This document shows positions 36,834 to 47,200 of a stretch of DNA of 64,000 bases, piece after piece (the first letter of the stretch is position 1; each line of letters opens with the position of its first letter). The notes below the pieces were generated by a model. That model worked only from the letters and a program-made list of their open reading frames with translations. It was not told where the DNA came from and did no database searches. Source of the stretch: Robbsia andropogonis (GTDB taxonomy: Bacteria; Pseudomonadota; Gammaproteobacteria; Burkholderiales; Burkholderiaceae); assembly GCF_000970345.1 (NCBI RefSeq), contig NZ_LAQU01000007.1, positions 62,001-126,000 of the forward strand, given 5' to 3'. Both the position numbers and the translations under genes were made by a program.

Positions 36834-37282
36834 ATTATAAAACTGAAGGCTGTAAGTCGTCGATCACGCAACCTACCGATTGGCTCGCGACAGGCTGTCA
36901 CGCGTAGCTACAACGCAACGTCGTGTTACCGGGCTGTTAGTTCGCTATTGTGCCGGAAAAGTGCAAAACGCATGGAAATCGCTCCGCCGTTCTTCGCGCG
37001 GCATAGTGACTATTCCGAAAATTTATGGGGCGTCGACATAGGCGCTTACCGCAACTGCCTGCTTGATTCGACATCGGACGGAGGCGTTGCAGCGCCGTGG
37101 TAGAATTCCGGTGCGAAACCGTAACAGATGGATTGGCTAGCTGTTTTTTGCGCTCGGTTTTCGATAAAGCAACCAGCGGACTGGGTGGCGAGAAAAATCG
37201 AGATGGTTGACGCTTACAAAGCGGAATGATGTAAAGCTATAAGCAAGCACGCGCTAAGCGATAGCCAACAAACAGTGCCCTC
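36834..37282. promoter_or_regulatory. 449-bp intergenic region with candidate promoter of the polysaccharide locus
   Basis: The gap separates apaH (minus) from the first exporter gene (plus). A possible promoter is TTGACG (37207-37212), 17 bp, TGTAAA (37230-37235), about 48 bp before the start codon. No gene, tRNA or JUMPstart/ops element was recognised. AT content rises toward the exporter gene. Confidence 0.35.
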
Positions 37283-38107
37283 ATGCAATTGAATAACAAC
37301 TCGAGCATCGACATCATTGATCTGGCTGATCATGATGGATCGAACGATATTTCGACGGCCTTGAAATCGGTCCGAATCTGGGCGACGCTTGGCTGGCATG
37401 ACATCAAGCAGCGATATCGACGCTCCATCATCGGTCCGTTTTGGTTTACGTTGAGCACACTGATCATGGTGGTGGTGCTCGGCGCGTTATATTCAACGCT
37501 CTTGCGGCAAAACATCCGGGACTATTTGCCTTATCTTGCTGTCGGATTGGTGGTTTGGCAGTACATCGGGACAATGGCAAATGAGGGATGCATGGCCTTT
37601 ATTGGTTCTGCATCTTTGATTAAACAAATTAGAATCCCGCTAACCATTCACGTTTGCCGCATTGCGTGGCGTAACTTTGCAATTTTATTGCACAGTTTGC
37701 CCGTTGTGGTGGTTCTCATGATGGTATTTGGCAACTGGCCGCGGCCTGAGTTTCTGCTCGTACCCGTGGCGCTAGCGCTTCTTTTTCTGCATGGTGTGTG
37801 GATAGGCGTCACCCTTGGCATCTTGTGCGCGCGGTTTCGGGATGTGCCTCCTATCGTGACCAATCTGATTCAGGTGGTGTTTTTCTTCACGCCGGTCATG
37901 TGGTCGCCCGAAATTTTGAAAAATCGTGCCTGGATTGCTGAATACAACCCCTTGTACCACTTAATCGAAACCGTCCGCGCGCCGCTGACAGGGCGGCCGA
38001 TTTCATGGGAGTCCTGGGCGTGGTCAATTGGGTTGCTGATCGTTGGATTTGGCGTCGCGCAGTATTTGATGCGTCGCAGTCGAAATCGTGTTCCTTATTG
38101 GTTGTAG
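37283..38107 (+). CDS. wzm: Polysaccharide ABC exporter permease (Wzm/KpsM family)
   Basis: A 274-residue ABC-2 permease exporting lipid-linked polysaccharide across the inner membrane. A cytosolic lead ends in LGWHDIKQRYRRSIIGPFWF, the amphipathic entry segment typical of Wzm, TagG and KpsM. Six membrane helices follow, including LIMVVVLGALYSTLL and LIQVVFFFTPVMWSPEIL. It is coupled to the ATPase that begins three bases later. Together they point to ABC-dependent rather than Wzx/Wzy-dependent assembly. It opens the polysaccharide locus. Confidence 0.93.
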   Translation: MQLNNNSSIDIIDLADHDGSNDISTALKSVRIWATLGWHDIKQRYRRSIIGPFWFTLSTLIMVVVLGALYSTLLRQNIRDYLPYLAVGLVVWQYIGTMANEGCMAFIGSASLIKQIRIPLTIHVCRIAWRNFAILLHSLPVVVVLMMVFGNWPRPEFLLVPVALALLFLHGVWIGVTLGILCARFRDVPPIVTNLIQVVFFFTPVMWSPEILKNRAWIAEYNPLYHLIETVRAPLTGRPISWESWAWSIGLLIVGFGVAQYLMRRSRNRVPYWL

Positions 38108-38110
38108 AAC

Positions 38111-38854
38111 GTGAGTGCTTCTATCGTAGCGAAGGACGTTTTCGTCGAATTTCCCATTTACGAAAACTCACATAGGTCATTAAAGAAAGCGGTTTTAAAC
38201 GTCACGACGGGTGGCCGGTTGGGACAAGATGCCGGGAAAAAAACGATCGTTACGGCGCTTGCCGATCTTAATTTCACTTTCGGCCATGGAGAACGGGTTG
38301 GGCTTGTCGGGCATAACGGATCTGGCAAGACGACCTTGTTGCGGACGCTTTCCGGAATCTACGCACCGGTTCGTGGCACCCTTGTGACGCAGGGCAGGAT
38401 AGCGTCGCTGCTGGATGTTTCCCTCGGGCTTGATCCAGATGCCAGTGGATTCGAAAACATTTATCTGCGAGGTATTCTTGATGGACTGAGTCCGGCCCGA
38501 ATTCGGAGCAAGGTCGACGATATTGCTGATTTTACGGATTTAGGTAATTACCTCACGCTGCCGGTGCGGACGTATTCCAGCGGGATGATGTTGCGACTTG
38601 CCTTTGCCATCTCGACGTCGATCGAAGCCGATATCTTGATCATGGACGAATGGCTGAGCGTCGGCGATGCGAACTTCCAGGAAAAAGCAGGCGCTCGTCT
38701 CACGGAGTTGGTTGGCAAAGCCTCAATTGTTGTCCTTGCCACGCATGATCCGGGGCTGATCGACCGCGTCTGTACGCGGCGCATCGTCATGGAGCACGGA
38801 CGTATGGTATCCGACGAGAGCGTGTCCATGGGACAGTCTGTAGACCAGCCTTAG
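38111..38854 (+). CDS. wzt: Polysaccharide ABC exporter ATP-binding protein (Wzt/KpsT family)
   Basis: A 247-residue ATPase for the permease just upstream. Walker A is GHNGSGKTTLL, the signature is YSSGMMLRLAFAIST, Walker B is DILIMDEWLSVGD and the H-loop is LATHDPGLI. It starts with GTG at 38111. It lacks the C-terminal carbohydrate-binding domain seen in Wzt of E. coli O8/O9a, so export should not depend on a specific terminal sugar mark. All catalytic motifs are intact, in contrast to the relative at 50753. Confidence 0.94.
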   Translation: MSASIVAKDVFVEFPIYENSHRSLKKAVLNVTTGGRLGQDAGKKTIVTALADLNFTFGHGERVGLVGHNGSGKTTLLRTLSGIYAPVRGTLVTQGRIASLLDVSLGLDPDASGFENIYLRGILDGLSPARIRSKVDDIADFTDLGNYLTLPVRTYSSGMMLRLAFAISTSIEADILIMDEWLSVGDANFQEKAGARLTELVGKASIVVLATHDPGLIDRVCTRRIVMEHGRMVSDESVSMGQSVDQP

Positions 38855-38889
38855 TCCATTTGTGGCGCTTCCATGCAGATTCCTGGTGA

Positions 38890-40533
38890 ATGATGATTGG
38901 CGTACTTTATCCGCAGCGTTGCAATAGTGAGAGCGACAGCCAGATCGTTGGCGAGTCGGCCGGCCCGTTAGTCCTTGCGGCTGTTCGTCGATCCGTAAGC
39001 CAACCACAGGCGCAGCCACTAAGCTTAGCCGGGTTGAATCAGACGCGTATGCTGGTGGCGGTGGATATACCCGACTGTTGGGGCGACATTCTCGGCGACT
39101 GGTTGGCGTCCAATAAGACGCGCAAACTCGTCGTGCTGGGGCGGATGCCCGCATCGCTGTATAGACGTTTTGGATGGGGTGGCCGCGCGTTGCCGGATTT
39201 GTCTGAGGTGGGGTCCAGCGTACCCGCGCCTGCAAAGGCGACGGCGCGGAGTCGCGCCGAAATCGTCTACGGTGAACGTGCCGAACGTTTGGGGGCGTCT
39301 GGCTGGCGGCGGCCGTTCGAACGTTTTGATTTTGCGGACGAATGGAACAACCTAGGCTTCGGCGCGGTGCGCTGCGTTGGAGACAAATGGAGCATCGCGC
39401 ACGGTCTTGAAACATACGATGACGAAGTGGCCGCGATTCATATCGATGGTCTGCCTACGGGCAGTTTTGTCGCATTGCATGATGCGCCGGGCTATAGCGT
39501 CCTTTGGATTAATCGACCTGTCGGTTTTATCGATTCCTACGAATGGCGGATGCTCGAGCATTTCTGGGCGTCTTATCGCGCGGCGACCTTGCCTTGTCAG
39601 CCGGTTATTCGTGAAATTCCGTTTGGTTACGACGCTTGCATTACGTCGAGACTCGATTGTGACGAAGATGTCGAATCTGCTCGACCCTTGTGGGAAGCGT
39701 ATAAATCGCTAAATGTGCCATTTTCATTAGCCGTTCATACGACGAACTTGCGCGATTCGGCACATCATCCAATATTGCGAGAGCTTGTCGCGTGCGATGA
39801 AGCGTTGCTTTCGCACACGGCCACGCACGCCCCGAATTGGGGTGGAACGTACGAACGCGCTTTCGAAGAAGGGCGACGTTCGATGGAGGACATTTTTGCG
39901 GTGACCGGGCAACGGGTTCGCTATGCAGTCTCCCCCTTCCACCAGAGTCCGGATTACGCTTTGGATGCCTTGTCGGACGTCGGCTACGAGGGGTGCATTG
40001 GGGGCCTGATTCGTAATGATCCTGCTTTCCTCATTGCGCGCGGCGGCCCGTTGAATAATTTGCCACATTCTTTCATCGGCCATTCCCAGCAGTGCATGAT
40101 GCATGGCGATTGCTTGCTAGAAGAGGGCGACGCGCTTGCGACGTTCAAGTGCGCTTTTGATCAGGCTTATCAAACGGCCACCTTGTTCGGATATCTGGAT
40201 CATCCATTTTCTCCTCGTTATTCCTACGGGTGGTCTACCGAGCACGCGCGTATCGATGCGCACACCGAACTTATCGCGTACATTCGCCAGGTAGCTGCCA
40301 AGCCGCTTTTTCTGAATGAAAATCAGGCAATGGATTTCTTGCGGCTGAAGTCGTCCCTCTCTATTTTTCAAATCGACAACTGCGGCGACGCTGGCGCTGA
40401 AATGCGCTTTACCGCGCTAGAAGGAGGGATGTTGCCCGCGGTCACCTTGCGGGACGGTATCGCGTTGGGTATCGCCGTCGAGTTTTGTGGTCGCGTATTT
40501 GCCGCAGCGTCGCTTGCGGAGCAACGCCAATGA
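38890..40533 (+). CDS. Polysaccharide deacetylase (NodB)-like domain protein
   Basis: A 547-residue protein with no signal peptide. The middle (about residues 240-450) has a NodB-type barrel: the metal-site Asp pair is in TSRLDCDEDVESAR and the His motif is LLSHTATHAPNWGG. The catalytic base region appears as YAVSPFHQSPDYALDAL. The N-terminal 200 residues and the C-terminal 60 are of unknown fold. Most NodB deacetylases are secreted; a cytoplasmic one would act on nucleotide- or lipid-linked sugars. It starts 35 bp after wzt and overlaps the epimerase start. Confidence 0.7.
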   Translation: MMIGVLYPQRCNSESDSQIVGESAGPLVLAAVRRSVSQPQAQPLSLAGLNQTRMLVAVDIPDCWGDILGDWLASNKTRKLVVLGRMPASLYRRFGWGGRALPDLSEVGSSVPAPAKATARSRAEIVYGERAERLGASGWRRPFERFDFADEWNNLGFGAVRCVGDKWSIAHGLETYDDEVAAIHIDGLPTGSFVALHDAPGYSVLWINRPVGFIDSYEWRMLEHFWASYRAATLPCQPVIREIPFGYDACITSRLDCDEDVESARPLWEAYKSLNVPFSLAVHTTNLRDSAHHPILRELVACDEALLSHTATHAPNWGGTYERAFEEGRRSMEDIFAVTGQRVRYAVSPFHQSPDYALDALSDVGYEGCIGGLIRNDPAFLIARGGPLNNLPHSFIGHSQQCMMHGDCLLEEGDALATFKCAFDQAYQTATLFGYLDHPFSPRYSYGWSTEHARIDAHTELIAYIRQVAAKPLFLNENQAMDFLRLKSSLSIFQIDNCGDAGAEMRFTALEGGMLPAVTLRDGIALGIAVEFCGRVFAAASLAEQRQ

Positions 40534-41654
40534 AGATTATGGTCGTTCTCGGGACGAGGCCGGAAGCGATCAAACTTGCGCCGGTCGTTGCCATGCTGCG
40601 TTCTGCGTATGCGAATTCGATTCAGACCACCGTTGTCAGCACCGGGCAGCATAAGGAAATGTTGGCGCAAGCGCTTTCGTTCTTTCACCTGGTGCCTGAC
40701 ATCGAGGTCGGTGTGATGACGCATGCCCAGACGTTAAATACACTGGCGAGTCGTGTGCTACAGGCAATGGATGCTGTGCTTGAAGCCCAAGCCCCAGATT
40801 GGATAATCGTACAAGGCGATACGACCACCGCGTTTTGTGCTGGTCTCGCGGCGTTTCAGAGGGGTATTAAAGTTGCTCACGTGGAAGCAGGGTTGCGGAC
40901 GGGAAATCTGTCGAGTCCGTTTCCCGAGGAAGCCAATAGGTCAATGCTCGCGCGCATCGCATCGCGTCATTTTGCGCCTACGCTGAAAGCGGCCGCTAAT
41001 TTGATGGCGGAAGGTATTGCGCGTGACGGGATTGTCGTGACCGGAAACACGGTCGTTGATGCGATCGATATGGTGGTCCCGCCGTCTCGACGTGATCAAT
41101 TCCACGTTGCCAGGCAGGGTGCAACACGGCCACAAGTTCTTGTGACGTGCCATCGCAGGGAAAATTTCGGTTCGATCATGGCGGATATTTGCGCGATGTT
41201 AAGCCGACTTTGTGCCCGCTATGCTGAACACAATTGGGTGTTTCCGGTACATCTGAATCCCGCAGTTAGGGAGCCGGTGATGCGGGTATTGTCGGGTATT
41301 CCGAATTTGCGTTTGATTGACCCAGTCAGTTACCCGGAAAGTCTCGCATTGATTGCCGGCAGCCAACTGGTACTGACCGATTCCGGCGGTATTCAAGAAG
41401 AAGCGCCAAGCTTCAGCGTGCCCGTCGTTGTAATGCGCGAGCATACCGAACGATCGGAGGGCGTGGATGCCGGATTCGCGTCCCTAGCCGGGCAAAACCC
41501 CTCGCGGATCGAGGCTGAAGTCGCGTTATGGCTCGATGCGTCAGAAAAGCGCAACGCACTGCTTAGCAAGGCGAATCCGTACGGTGATGGTTTTGCTGCA
41601 AAGCGGATTGTCGACAGCCTGCTTGGCCATGCGGTGGAAGCGTTTCATGGTTGA
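40530..41654 (+). CDS. wecB: UDP-N-acetylglucosamine 2-epimerase (non-hydrolysing)
   Basis: A 374-residue enzyme converting UDP-GlcNAc to UDP-ManNAc. Family motifs are VLGTRPEAIKLAPVVAML at the start, VQGDTTTAFCAGLAAF, HVEAGLRTGNLSSPFPEE and LTDSGGIQEEAPSFSVPV with the RSEGVDAGF phosphate loop. ATG 40530 overlaps the previous stop (ATGA). The usual follow-on dehydrogenase WecC is not nearby, so UDP-ManNAc may be used directly or changed by another enzyme. The stop overlaps the next glycosyltransferase. Confidence 0.95.
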   Translation: MKIMVVLGTRPEAIKLAPVVAMLRSAYANSIQTTVVSTGQHKEMLAQALSFFHLVPDIEVGVMTHAQTLNTLASRVLQAMDAVLEAQAPDWIIVQGDTTTAFCAGLAAFQRGIKVAHVEAGLRTGNLSSPFPEEANRSMLARIASRHFAPTLKAAANLMAEGIARDGIVVTGNTVVDAIDMVVPPSRRDQFHVARQGATRPQVLVTCHRRENFGSIMADICAMLSRLCARYAEHNWVFPVHLNPAVREPVMRVLSGIPNLRLIDPVSYPESLALIAGSQLVLTDSGGIQEEAPSFSVPVVVMREHTERSEGVDAGFASLAGQNPSRIEAEVALWLDASEKRNALLSKANPYGDGFAAKRIVDSLLGHAVEAFHG

Positions 41655-42888
41655 TCCGGCCGTTGGATTCTCTGGGAGCGGACTAGATTCAACTCATTGT
41701 TGCATCCTATTCTCGACAGCGGACTGGGACGAGCCGTATTGGACGAATAAGCAGCACACCGCGCGTGAACTGGCAGCGCGTGGTTGGCGTGTTTTATACA
41801 TCGAGAGTGTTGGCTTTCGATCCCCGCGCGTGGCGAGCCAACGTGATTGGAAACGGCTGCGTCGGCGCCTTGTTCGGGGTGTCGCCGCCCTCCTGTTAGG
41901 ACCACGTCAACGCAGCGAAAACGTGTGGGTGCTTCCACCTCTTACATTTCCAGCTAAAAACCACTGGCCATTTGTCAAATGGCTCAACCGACTCTTGCTA
42001 AGTGGGACGATTCGCCGCTTTATCGCGCGTTATGAATTCAGTACTCCCTTAATCTGGACCTACCATCCTTACCTCCGAGGTGCAGTCGATGGGCTTGATC
42101 GCCGCGGTTTGGTGTATCACTGCGTCGACGATATCTCCGCGGTGCCCGGTGTTGATGTCAATTTGTTTTTAGAGTGCGAACGTGCCTTGCTCGGCGATTG
42201 CGACGTTGTATTCGTTACCGCAAAAGCCTTGCAGGAGCGTTGTGAAGCGGTAAATCCGCACACGTACTTTTATGGCAACGTCGTGGACGACGCCCATTTC
42301 GGCAATGCACGCGCCGAGCGTGCATTGCCTGAGGATATCCGATCGATCCCGGAGCCACGTCTGGTCTATCACGGCGTGTTATCTGATTTCAAGCTCGATT
42401 TTGGATTGATTCTTATCGCAGTGAGAGCCCGGCCACAGTGGCAGTGGGTCTTTATTGGGGAAGAACGGGAAGGTCAGCGGAACGAGGCTATCCAATCGCT
42501 CAAGCGCTTACCGAACGTGCATTTTTTGGGGTATCGCTCGTATCAGGTGTTGCCCGACTACCTCCGCGGCATGGCGGTCGGGTTATTACCAACCTTGTTG
42601 AACGATTACACCCGTTCGATGTTTCCCATGAAATATTTTGAATACCTGGCCGCCGGACTTCCTGTTGTCTCTACACCACTCGCTTTCACCGAGCATGAGA
42701 CACAAGGGTTGGCCGTCGGTGCGGACGCGGCCGGGTTTGTCGATGCGATAGAGATACAACTGGCCCGAGGGCGGCTGTCAGACAGCGAGGTCCGCACGTT
42801 TGTGGGCGATAACACCTGGCGTGGACGTACCCAAAAGATGCTGGATATAGTCGACCGCGAACTCGGTGCGCAACACGGTCGCGAGTGA
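41647..42888 (+). CDS. Glycosyltransferase (GT-B, TuaH/GT1-4-like)
   Basis: A 413-residue GT-B fold transferase. The N-terminal domain has STADWDEPYWTNKQHTAREL and LYIESVGFRSPR, a pattern shared with TuaH-type transferases. VYHCVDDISAVPGVD lies at the domain boundary. The C-terminal donor-binding half shows LVYHGVLSDFKLDFGLILIA, VHFLGYRSYQVLPDYL and SMFPMKYFEYLAAGLPVVST with the conserved Glu. ATG 41647 overlaps the end of the epimerase gene by eight bases. The sugars moved are unknown. It is part of the locus's coupled transcription unit. Confidence 0.88.
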   Translation: MVDPAVGFSGSGLDSTHCCILFSTADWDEPYWTNKQHTARELAARGWRVLYIESVGFRSPRVASQRDWKRLRRRLVRGVAALLLGPRQRSENVWVLPPLTFPAKNHWPFVKWLNRLLLSGTIRRFIARYEFSTPLIWTYHPYLRGAVDGLDRRGLVYHCVDDISAVPGVDVNLFLECERALLGDCDVVFVTAKALQERCEAVNPHTYFYGNVVDDAHFGNARAERALPEDIRSIPEPRLVYHGVLSDFKLDFGLILIAVRARPQWQWVFIGEEREGQRNEAIQSLKRLPNVHFLGYRSYQVLPDYLRGMAVGLLPTLLNDYTRSMFPMKYFEYLAAGLPVVSTPLAFTEHETQGLAVGADAAGFVDAIEIQLARGRLSDSEVRTFVGDNTWRGRTQKMLDIVDRELGAQHGRE

Positions 42889-43203
42889 ACATTACCCGCA
42901 CGATCTTTCCGCCTCCAACGCATGCCGTGTTGTTGTTCTTGGATTCTTCCAATAATAGCGAGCGCTTGGGGCGCGTTTGTGTATCATTGTGGCGATTATT
43001 TTCGCGTAAGATGCCAACGCTATTATTGCTCGGGTCACGGTCGAACGACTGCGCGTCCGATGGCTAGGACGGAACAGCGTATTGCCAGGAATTACAATTC
43101 GTGATCGGACGTGCATGGTGCGTTCGCCATATTCGTCCCGCGACGTATTTACGGTTTTGCGGCAGCCTTAAACGAAGTTTCTGCCAGTACAAGCGTGGTC
43201 AAC
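42889..43203. other. 315-bp gap inside the polysaccharide locus
   Basis: Genes before it overlap or nearly touch, so this is the first real break after 37.3 kb. A 60-codon frame starts at GTG 42885, overlapping the previous stop, but shows no known motif. A second promoter for the downstream genes is possible. No gene is called with confidence. Confidence 0.4.
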
Positions 43204-44217
43204 ATGAATTTGCGTGAAAACGTTAGTGTAATTTACAACATTCATCCCTATGCAATGCATCTTCCGGGAGGGGGAGAGGTGCAATTGTTAAAGTACAAAG
43301 AATATTTGTCTGGGCATGGATGCGACGTGGTGCTGCATGATATTTGGCAACCCAAGCTGCAGAATGCTGCGTTGTTTCATCATTTTCATCTTGTATCTGG
43401 CGGCATTCCGTTCATCGACTACGTGCGTCGTCAAGGCATCAAGACGGTTTTAAGTCCCAATCTGTGGATCAATGAAACGAACCGCGCGCACATCGACATG
43501 CATGAAGTACAGACGTATTACGCGCTTGCGGATCGAATCATCTGCAACTCTCACGCTGAGATCGACAACCTTGAAAGGTATTCAGGACTTCCGCGTGATA
43601 AAGCCAGAGTCGTACACAACGGCGTGGATGCGTGGTTCAGTGTTCCTGTCGATCCCGGGGTATTTCGTGCGTGGTCTGGCGTTCAGGGTCCATTTTTGCT
43701 GAATGTGGCGAATATCGAGCCACGTAAAAATCAAGTATCGGCGATTCATGCGGCTGCGGCCGTCGGCTTGCCGTTGATAAACATCGGTCGGATTCGCGAT
43801 CAAGGCTATTACGCGCAATGCGTGGCTGCCGGACAGGGCGGGTATTTCCATCACCTGGGGCCGTTGACCCAAGCAGACGATCGCCTGCGAGGTGCCTATC
43901 AGGCATGCGAGGCGTTTTTGCTACCCAGTACGTTGGAAACGCCTGGTATCGCGGCCTTGGAAGCCGCAACGGCAGGAGCACGTGTGGTGGTGACGTCGGA
44001 AGGATGTACGCGTGAGTACTTCGGCGATCATGCTTTTTACGTTTTGCCGGACGATCAGGAAGGCATAAACGATGCAACGCGCCGCGCGTTGGCGAGCGTG
44101 CCGAATAGCGACCTCCAACAGCACCTATTGCGTAACTTTTCCTGGCCCCAGGTTACGTCGAATTTAATGGATTGCTATGCGGAACTGCGAGCGATCAGCA
44201 ATGCATCAAATGGATGA
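43204..44217 (+). CDS. Glycosyltransferase, GT4 family
   Basis: A 337-residue GT-B transferase. The fold starts at MNLRENVSVIYNIHPYAMHL with the acceptor-side loop PGGGEVQLLKY. CNSHAEIDNLERYSG and VVHNGVDAWF end the first domain. The second has VANIEPRKNQVSAIHAAAAV, AYQACEAFLLPSTLETPGIAALEAATAG with the EX7E motif. The frame is open back to GTG 43111, but nothing there looks like a GT fold, and no strong ribosome site marks either start. The next gene starts eight bases after its stop. Confidence 0.85.
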   Translation: MNLRENVSVIYNIHPYAMHLPGGGEVQLLKYKEYLSGHGCDVVLHDIWQPKLQNAALFHHFHLVSGGIPFIDYVRRQGIKTVLSPNLWINETNRAHIDMHEVQTYYALADRIICNSHAEIDNLERYSGLPRDKARVVHNGVDAWFSVPVDPGVFRAWSGVQGPFLLNVANIEPRKNQVSAIHAAAAVGLPLINIGRIRDQGYYAQCVAAGQGGYFHHLGPLTQADDRLRGAYQACEAFLLPSTLETPGIAALEAATAGARVVVTSEGCTREYFGDHAFYVLPDDQEGINDATRRALASVPNSDLQQHLLRNFSWPQVTSNLMDCYAELRAISNASNG

Positions 44218-44224
44218 AGGAAAG

Positions 44225-47200
44225 ATGAAGCGGATTTTCGTCTATGCTGAGCACACTGCTCAATCACCCGCTAATTCCGGGGTACAACGAGTCGTTCGCG
44301 GTTTGAGTCGTGGCTTGCAGTATCTGGTGGATGAGGTCGTGTTTGTCAGGTGGTGCCCCGAGTCGTTGTCTCTGGTACGGTTAAGTGCCGATCAATTAAC
44401 GCATCTCGCGCAGTGGTCAGGTCCCGTCGCGGACGTTTCCGCGGCGGGTGCCGGGGAATCGCTTCATCTGGACGGTCGTGATAAGGCGACATTGGACGGT
44501 TCATGGCTCGTCATACCGGAGGTCACGCATCTGACGTTCCAGCCGTCGCCGCCGACGGAAGAGATTCTGATGTACGCGCGCCGTTTCAAGATGAAAACGG
44601 CTGCTATCGCGTATGACCTGATCCCGCTAAAACGAGAGGAATATGTATCGGTGCGTGATACGCATTCGGTGTATATGCAGCGGCTTGCTCTTGCAGATCT
44701 GATCGTGCCGATCAGCGAAACCGCTGCAGCGGATATCCGTCATTTTTTCAAGCACACCGCAAAAGCGGCCGAGTTCGTTTTGCCTGTTGTACAGAGCCTC
44801 TTGCTTCCGCATGAACTACCCGATATCGCGCGAGCGCAATTCCCTGCGCCGACGTCGGATGTCATCCGGATTGTCAGTGTTGGTACGATCGAGCCGCGCA
44901 AAAACCAGTTGAGGTTGATCGAGACATTCAAGCGCTTCCGTATTAGCCACCCCGATATTGCATGCGAATTAAAGATCGTCGGCAATGTCCATCCGCTGGA
45001 GCAGGCGCGGCTGGCCGAACTGATGCTTGACGAACCGGCTATCGAGGTCCTGAACTACGTGCCGGACGAACAAGTCGTTGCGCTATATCGGACATCGGCG
45101 TTTTCGGCATTTCCCTCGGTTGAAGAAGGGTATGGCTTGCCTATTGCAGAAAGCCTGTGGCTCGGAGTGCCCTGTCTTTGCGCGAATTTCGGTTCCATGG
45201 CTGAGATCGCGGTGGGAGGTGGCGCGTTATGCGTCGACACACGAGATCCAGACGCCCTCTACGAGGGGCTCGAGCGTCTGATGCTTGATGGTGCCTTGCG
45301 TGAAAGGCTTAGAGCCGAAGCAGCAAACCGGGATTTGTCCACGTGGCGCGATTACGCCACGTCCTTTCTGCGATTGCTGGAACGCACGCCGGGGGTATCT
45401 CGCGCGCTGATCTGGGTGAATTCGACCGTTGCCTATCATGGCAATAGTGGCGTGCAGCGCGTAGTGAGACAGTTGTCGGCGTCGCTTGAGAAGCTCGGCG
45501 TTGCATTGTCTTATGTTGCCTGGGATGCAGAGCGGGGCAATTTCCGTACGATAAGTAGCGAGGAAGCGCAGCATCTGTCGCTTTGGCACGGTCCGACCAC
45601 GAACCATCCTTTGTCGTTGTCACAGGACTTATCCGATGCTTGGTTGATCATCCCGGAGTTGGTGCTGCCAAATCCGAACGCAGAGCAGGTTATCACTGCG
45701 GCAAAGGGCCGTGGCTTGCACGTTGCAACAATTTTTTACGATCTGATTCCGGTGACACTCACCGATATGTATCCGATCGAAGCCCAGGCCGGCTATCACT
45801 TGTTTTTCAAGATGATCGCATTATCGGATTTGTTGATTCCGATTTCGCGGACCATGGGTGAGGATCTCTGGCGATATTACTGTCATCAGTTGGATCGGTT
45901 GACGACTATCAAATCACGCATTCATGCGCTGCCGTTGCCGGGTGAAATGCGCACTTTCCCTCGGAATGTCGAGGTGAAGCGCTCGGACCGTGGTGCGGAG
46001 GAAGTCAAGATTCTGATGGTGGGTACGATGGAGCCGCGTAAAAACCATCTCACAGCGATACACGGCTTCCGTCTTGCGCGTACGTTATTGCGCGATCGTG
46101 GCAATCCGGTGCAGTTAAAGCTCACCTTTGCAGGCTCGACCAAAGACCATTCACGTTATGCGGAAGACATTCTGGCTGAAATTGCCGGGGATGCGGATGT
46201 CGCGGTGGTCGAACTCCCCACCGACGAGCAATTGGCGACGCTGTATCGCGAATGCGACTTCACCTTGTTTCCGTCGCTGCTCGAAGGGTTTGGGCTTCCC
46301 GTTCTGGAAAGTTTGTGGCACGGCAGACCCTGTATTTGCAGTGATGCGGGCGCCGTAGCGGAAGTTGCCGAAGGTGGTGGTTGCGTGACGTTTGACGCCC
46401 ATGATGGCGACGCGTTGGGTGAGCAAATCGCGCGGTTGGCGTCGGATCCGGCGGAACGTCACGCGTTGTCCGAACAAGCGGTCACGCGCCGGATATCTTC
46501 TTGGGACGAGTACGCTCGTGATCTCTCCTGGTTGATGCGACGTGAGCAACCGACCTTCCCGGCGACAATCGAGCGGTATTTCCCAGCTTGGCGCAATGCC
46601 CCGCCGAAACGGCGTGGCGGCCCGTTGCTGTCTGTTTGTGTGTCCACCTACAACCGTGCGGAGTGGCTGCGCCATTCGCTGCGAGGACTCATCGATAGTG
46701 TGGCACTGCGACCGGATGGGGTCGAGATCCTCGTTGTTGACAATGCTTCGACCGATCACACGCCGGAAGTCATGGAGGCATTTTTATCGGTGCCGAACTT
46801 GCGTTATCACCGCAACGAGGTGAATGTCGGAATGCTTGGGAACCTCGCGGTTACGAGCAAGCTTGCCGAAGGCGATTATGTGTGGATTTGCGGCGATGAT
46901 GATCTAGTGCGAGAGGGCGTCGTGCCAAGGATCATGGACATCATTCGAGATCATCCGCGGTCAGAAATTATTTATCTAAATTACGCCTACACGCACTTCG
47001 ACCAGCCTGAAGAGCTCGATAACATCGACGATATCGTGGACAAGTCGATCCCGATAGCACAACCGTCGCGAAGTCATTTCTGCGAAGAAGTACGTCATTT
47101 CGCCGGGTATAACGAGAATTTGTTCACCGCAATCTATGCGTGTGTCTTCCGTCGTGATCACGCGATCGGTGCCTATACGCAAGATACATCGGGTGTTCCA

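Noticed and set aside
37123-37148. Terminator-like AACAG...CTGTT plus T6
   Set aside because: Only five base pairs with a long loop, and no gene ends just before it on this strand.
36834-37282. JUMPstart/ops element before the polysaccharide locus
   Set aside because: No GGCGGTAGC core was found.
42885-43067. 60-codon frame from a GTG overlapping the previous stop
   Set aside because: No known motif and odd composition; could be real but not supportable.
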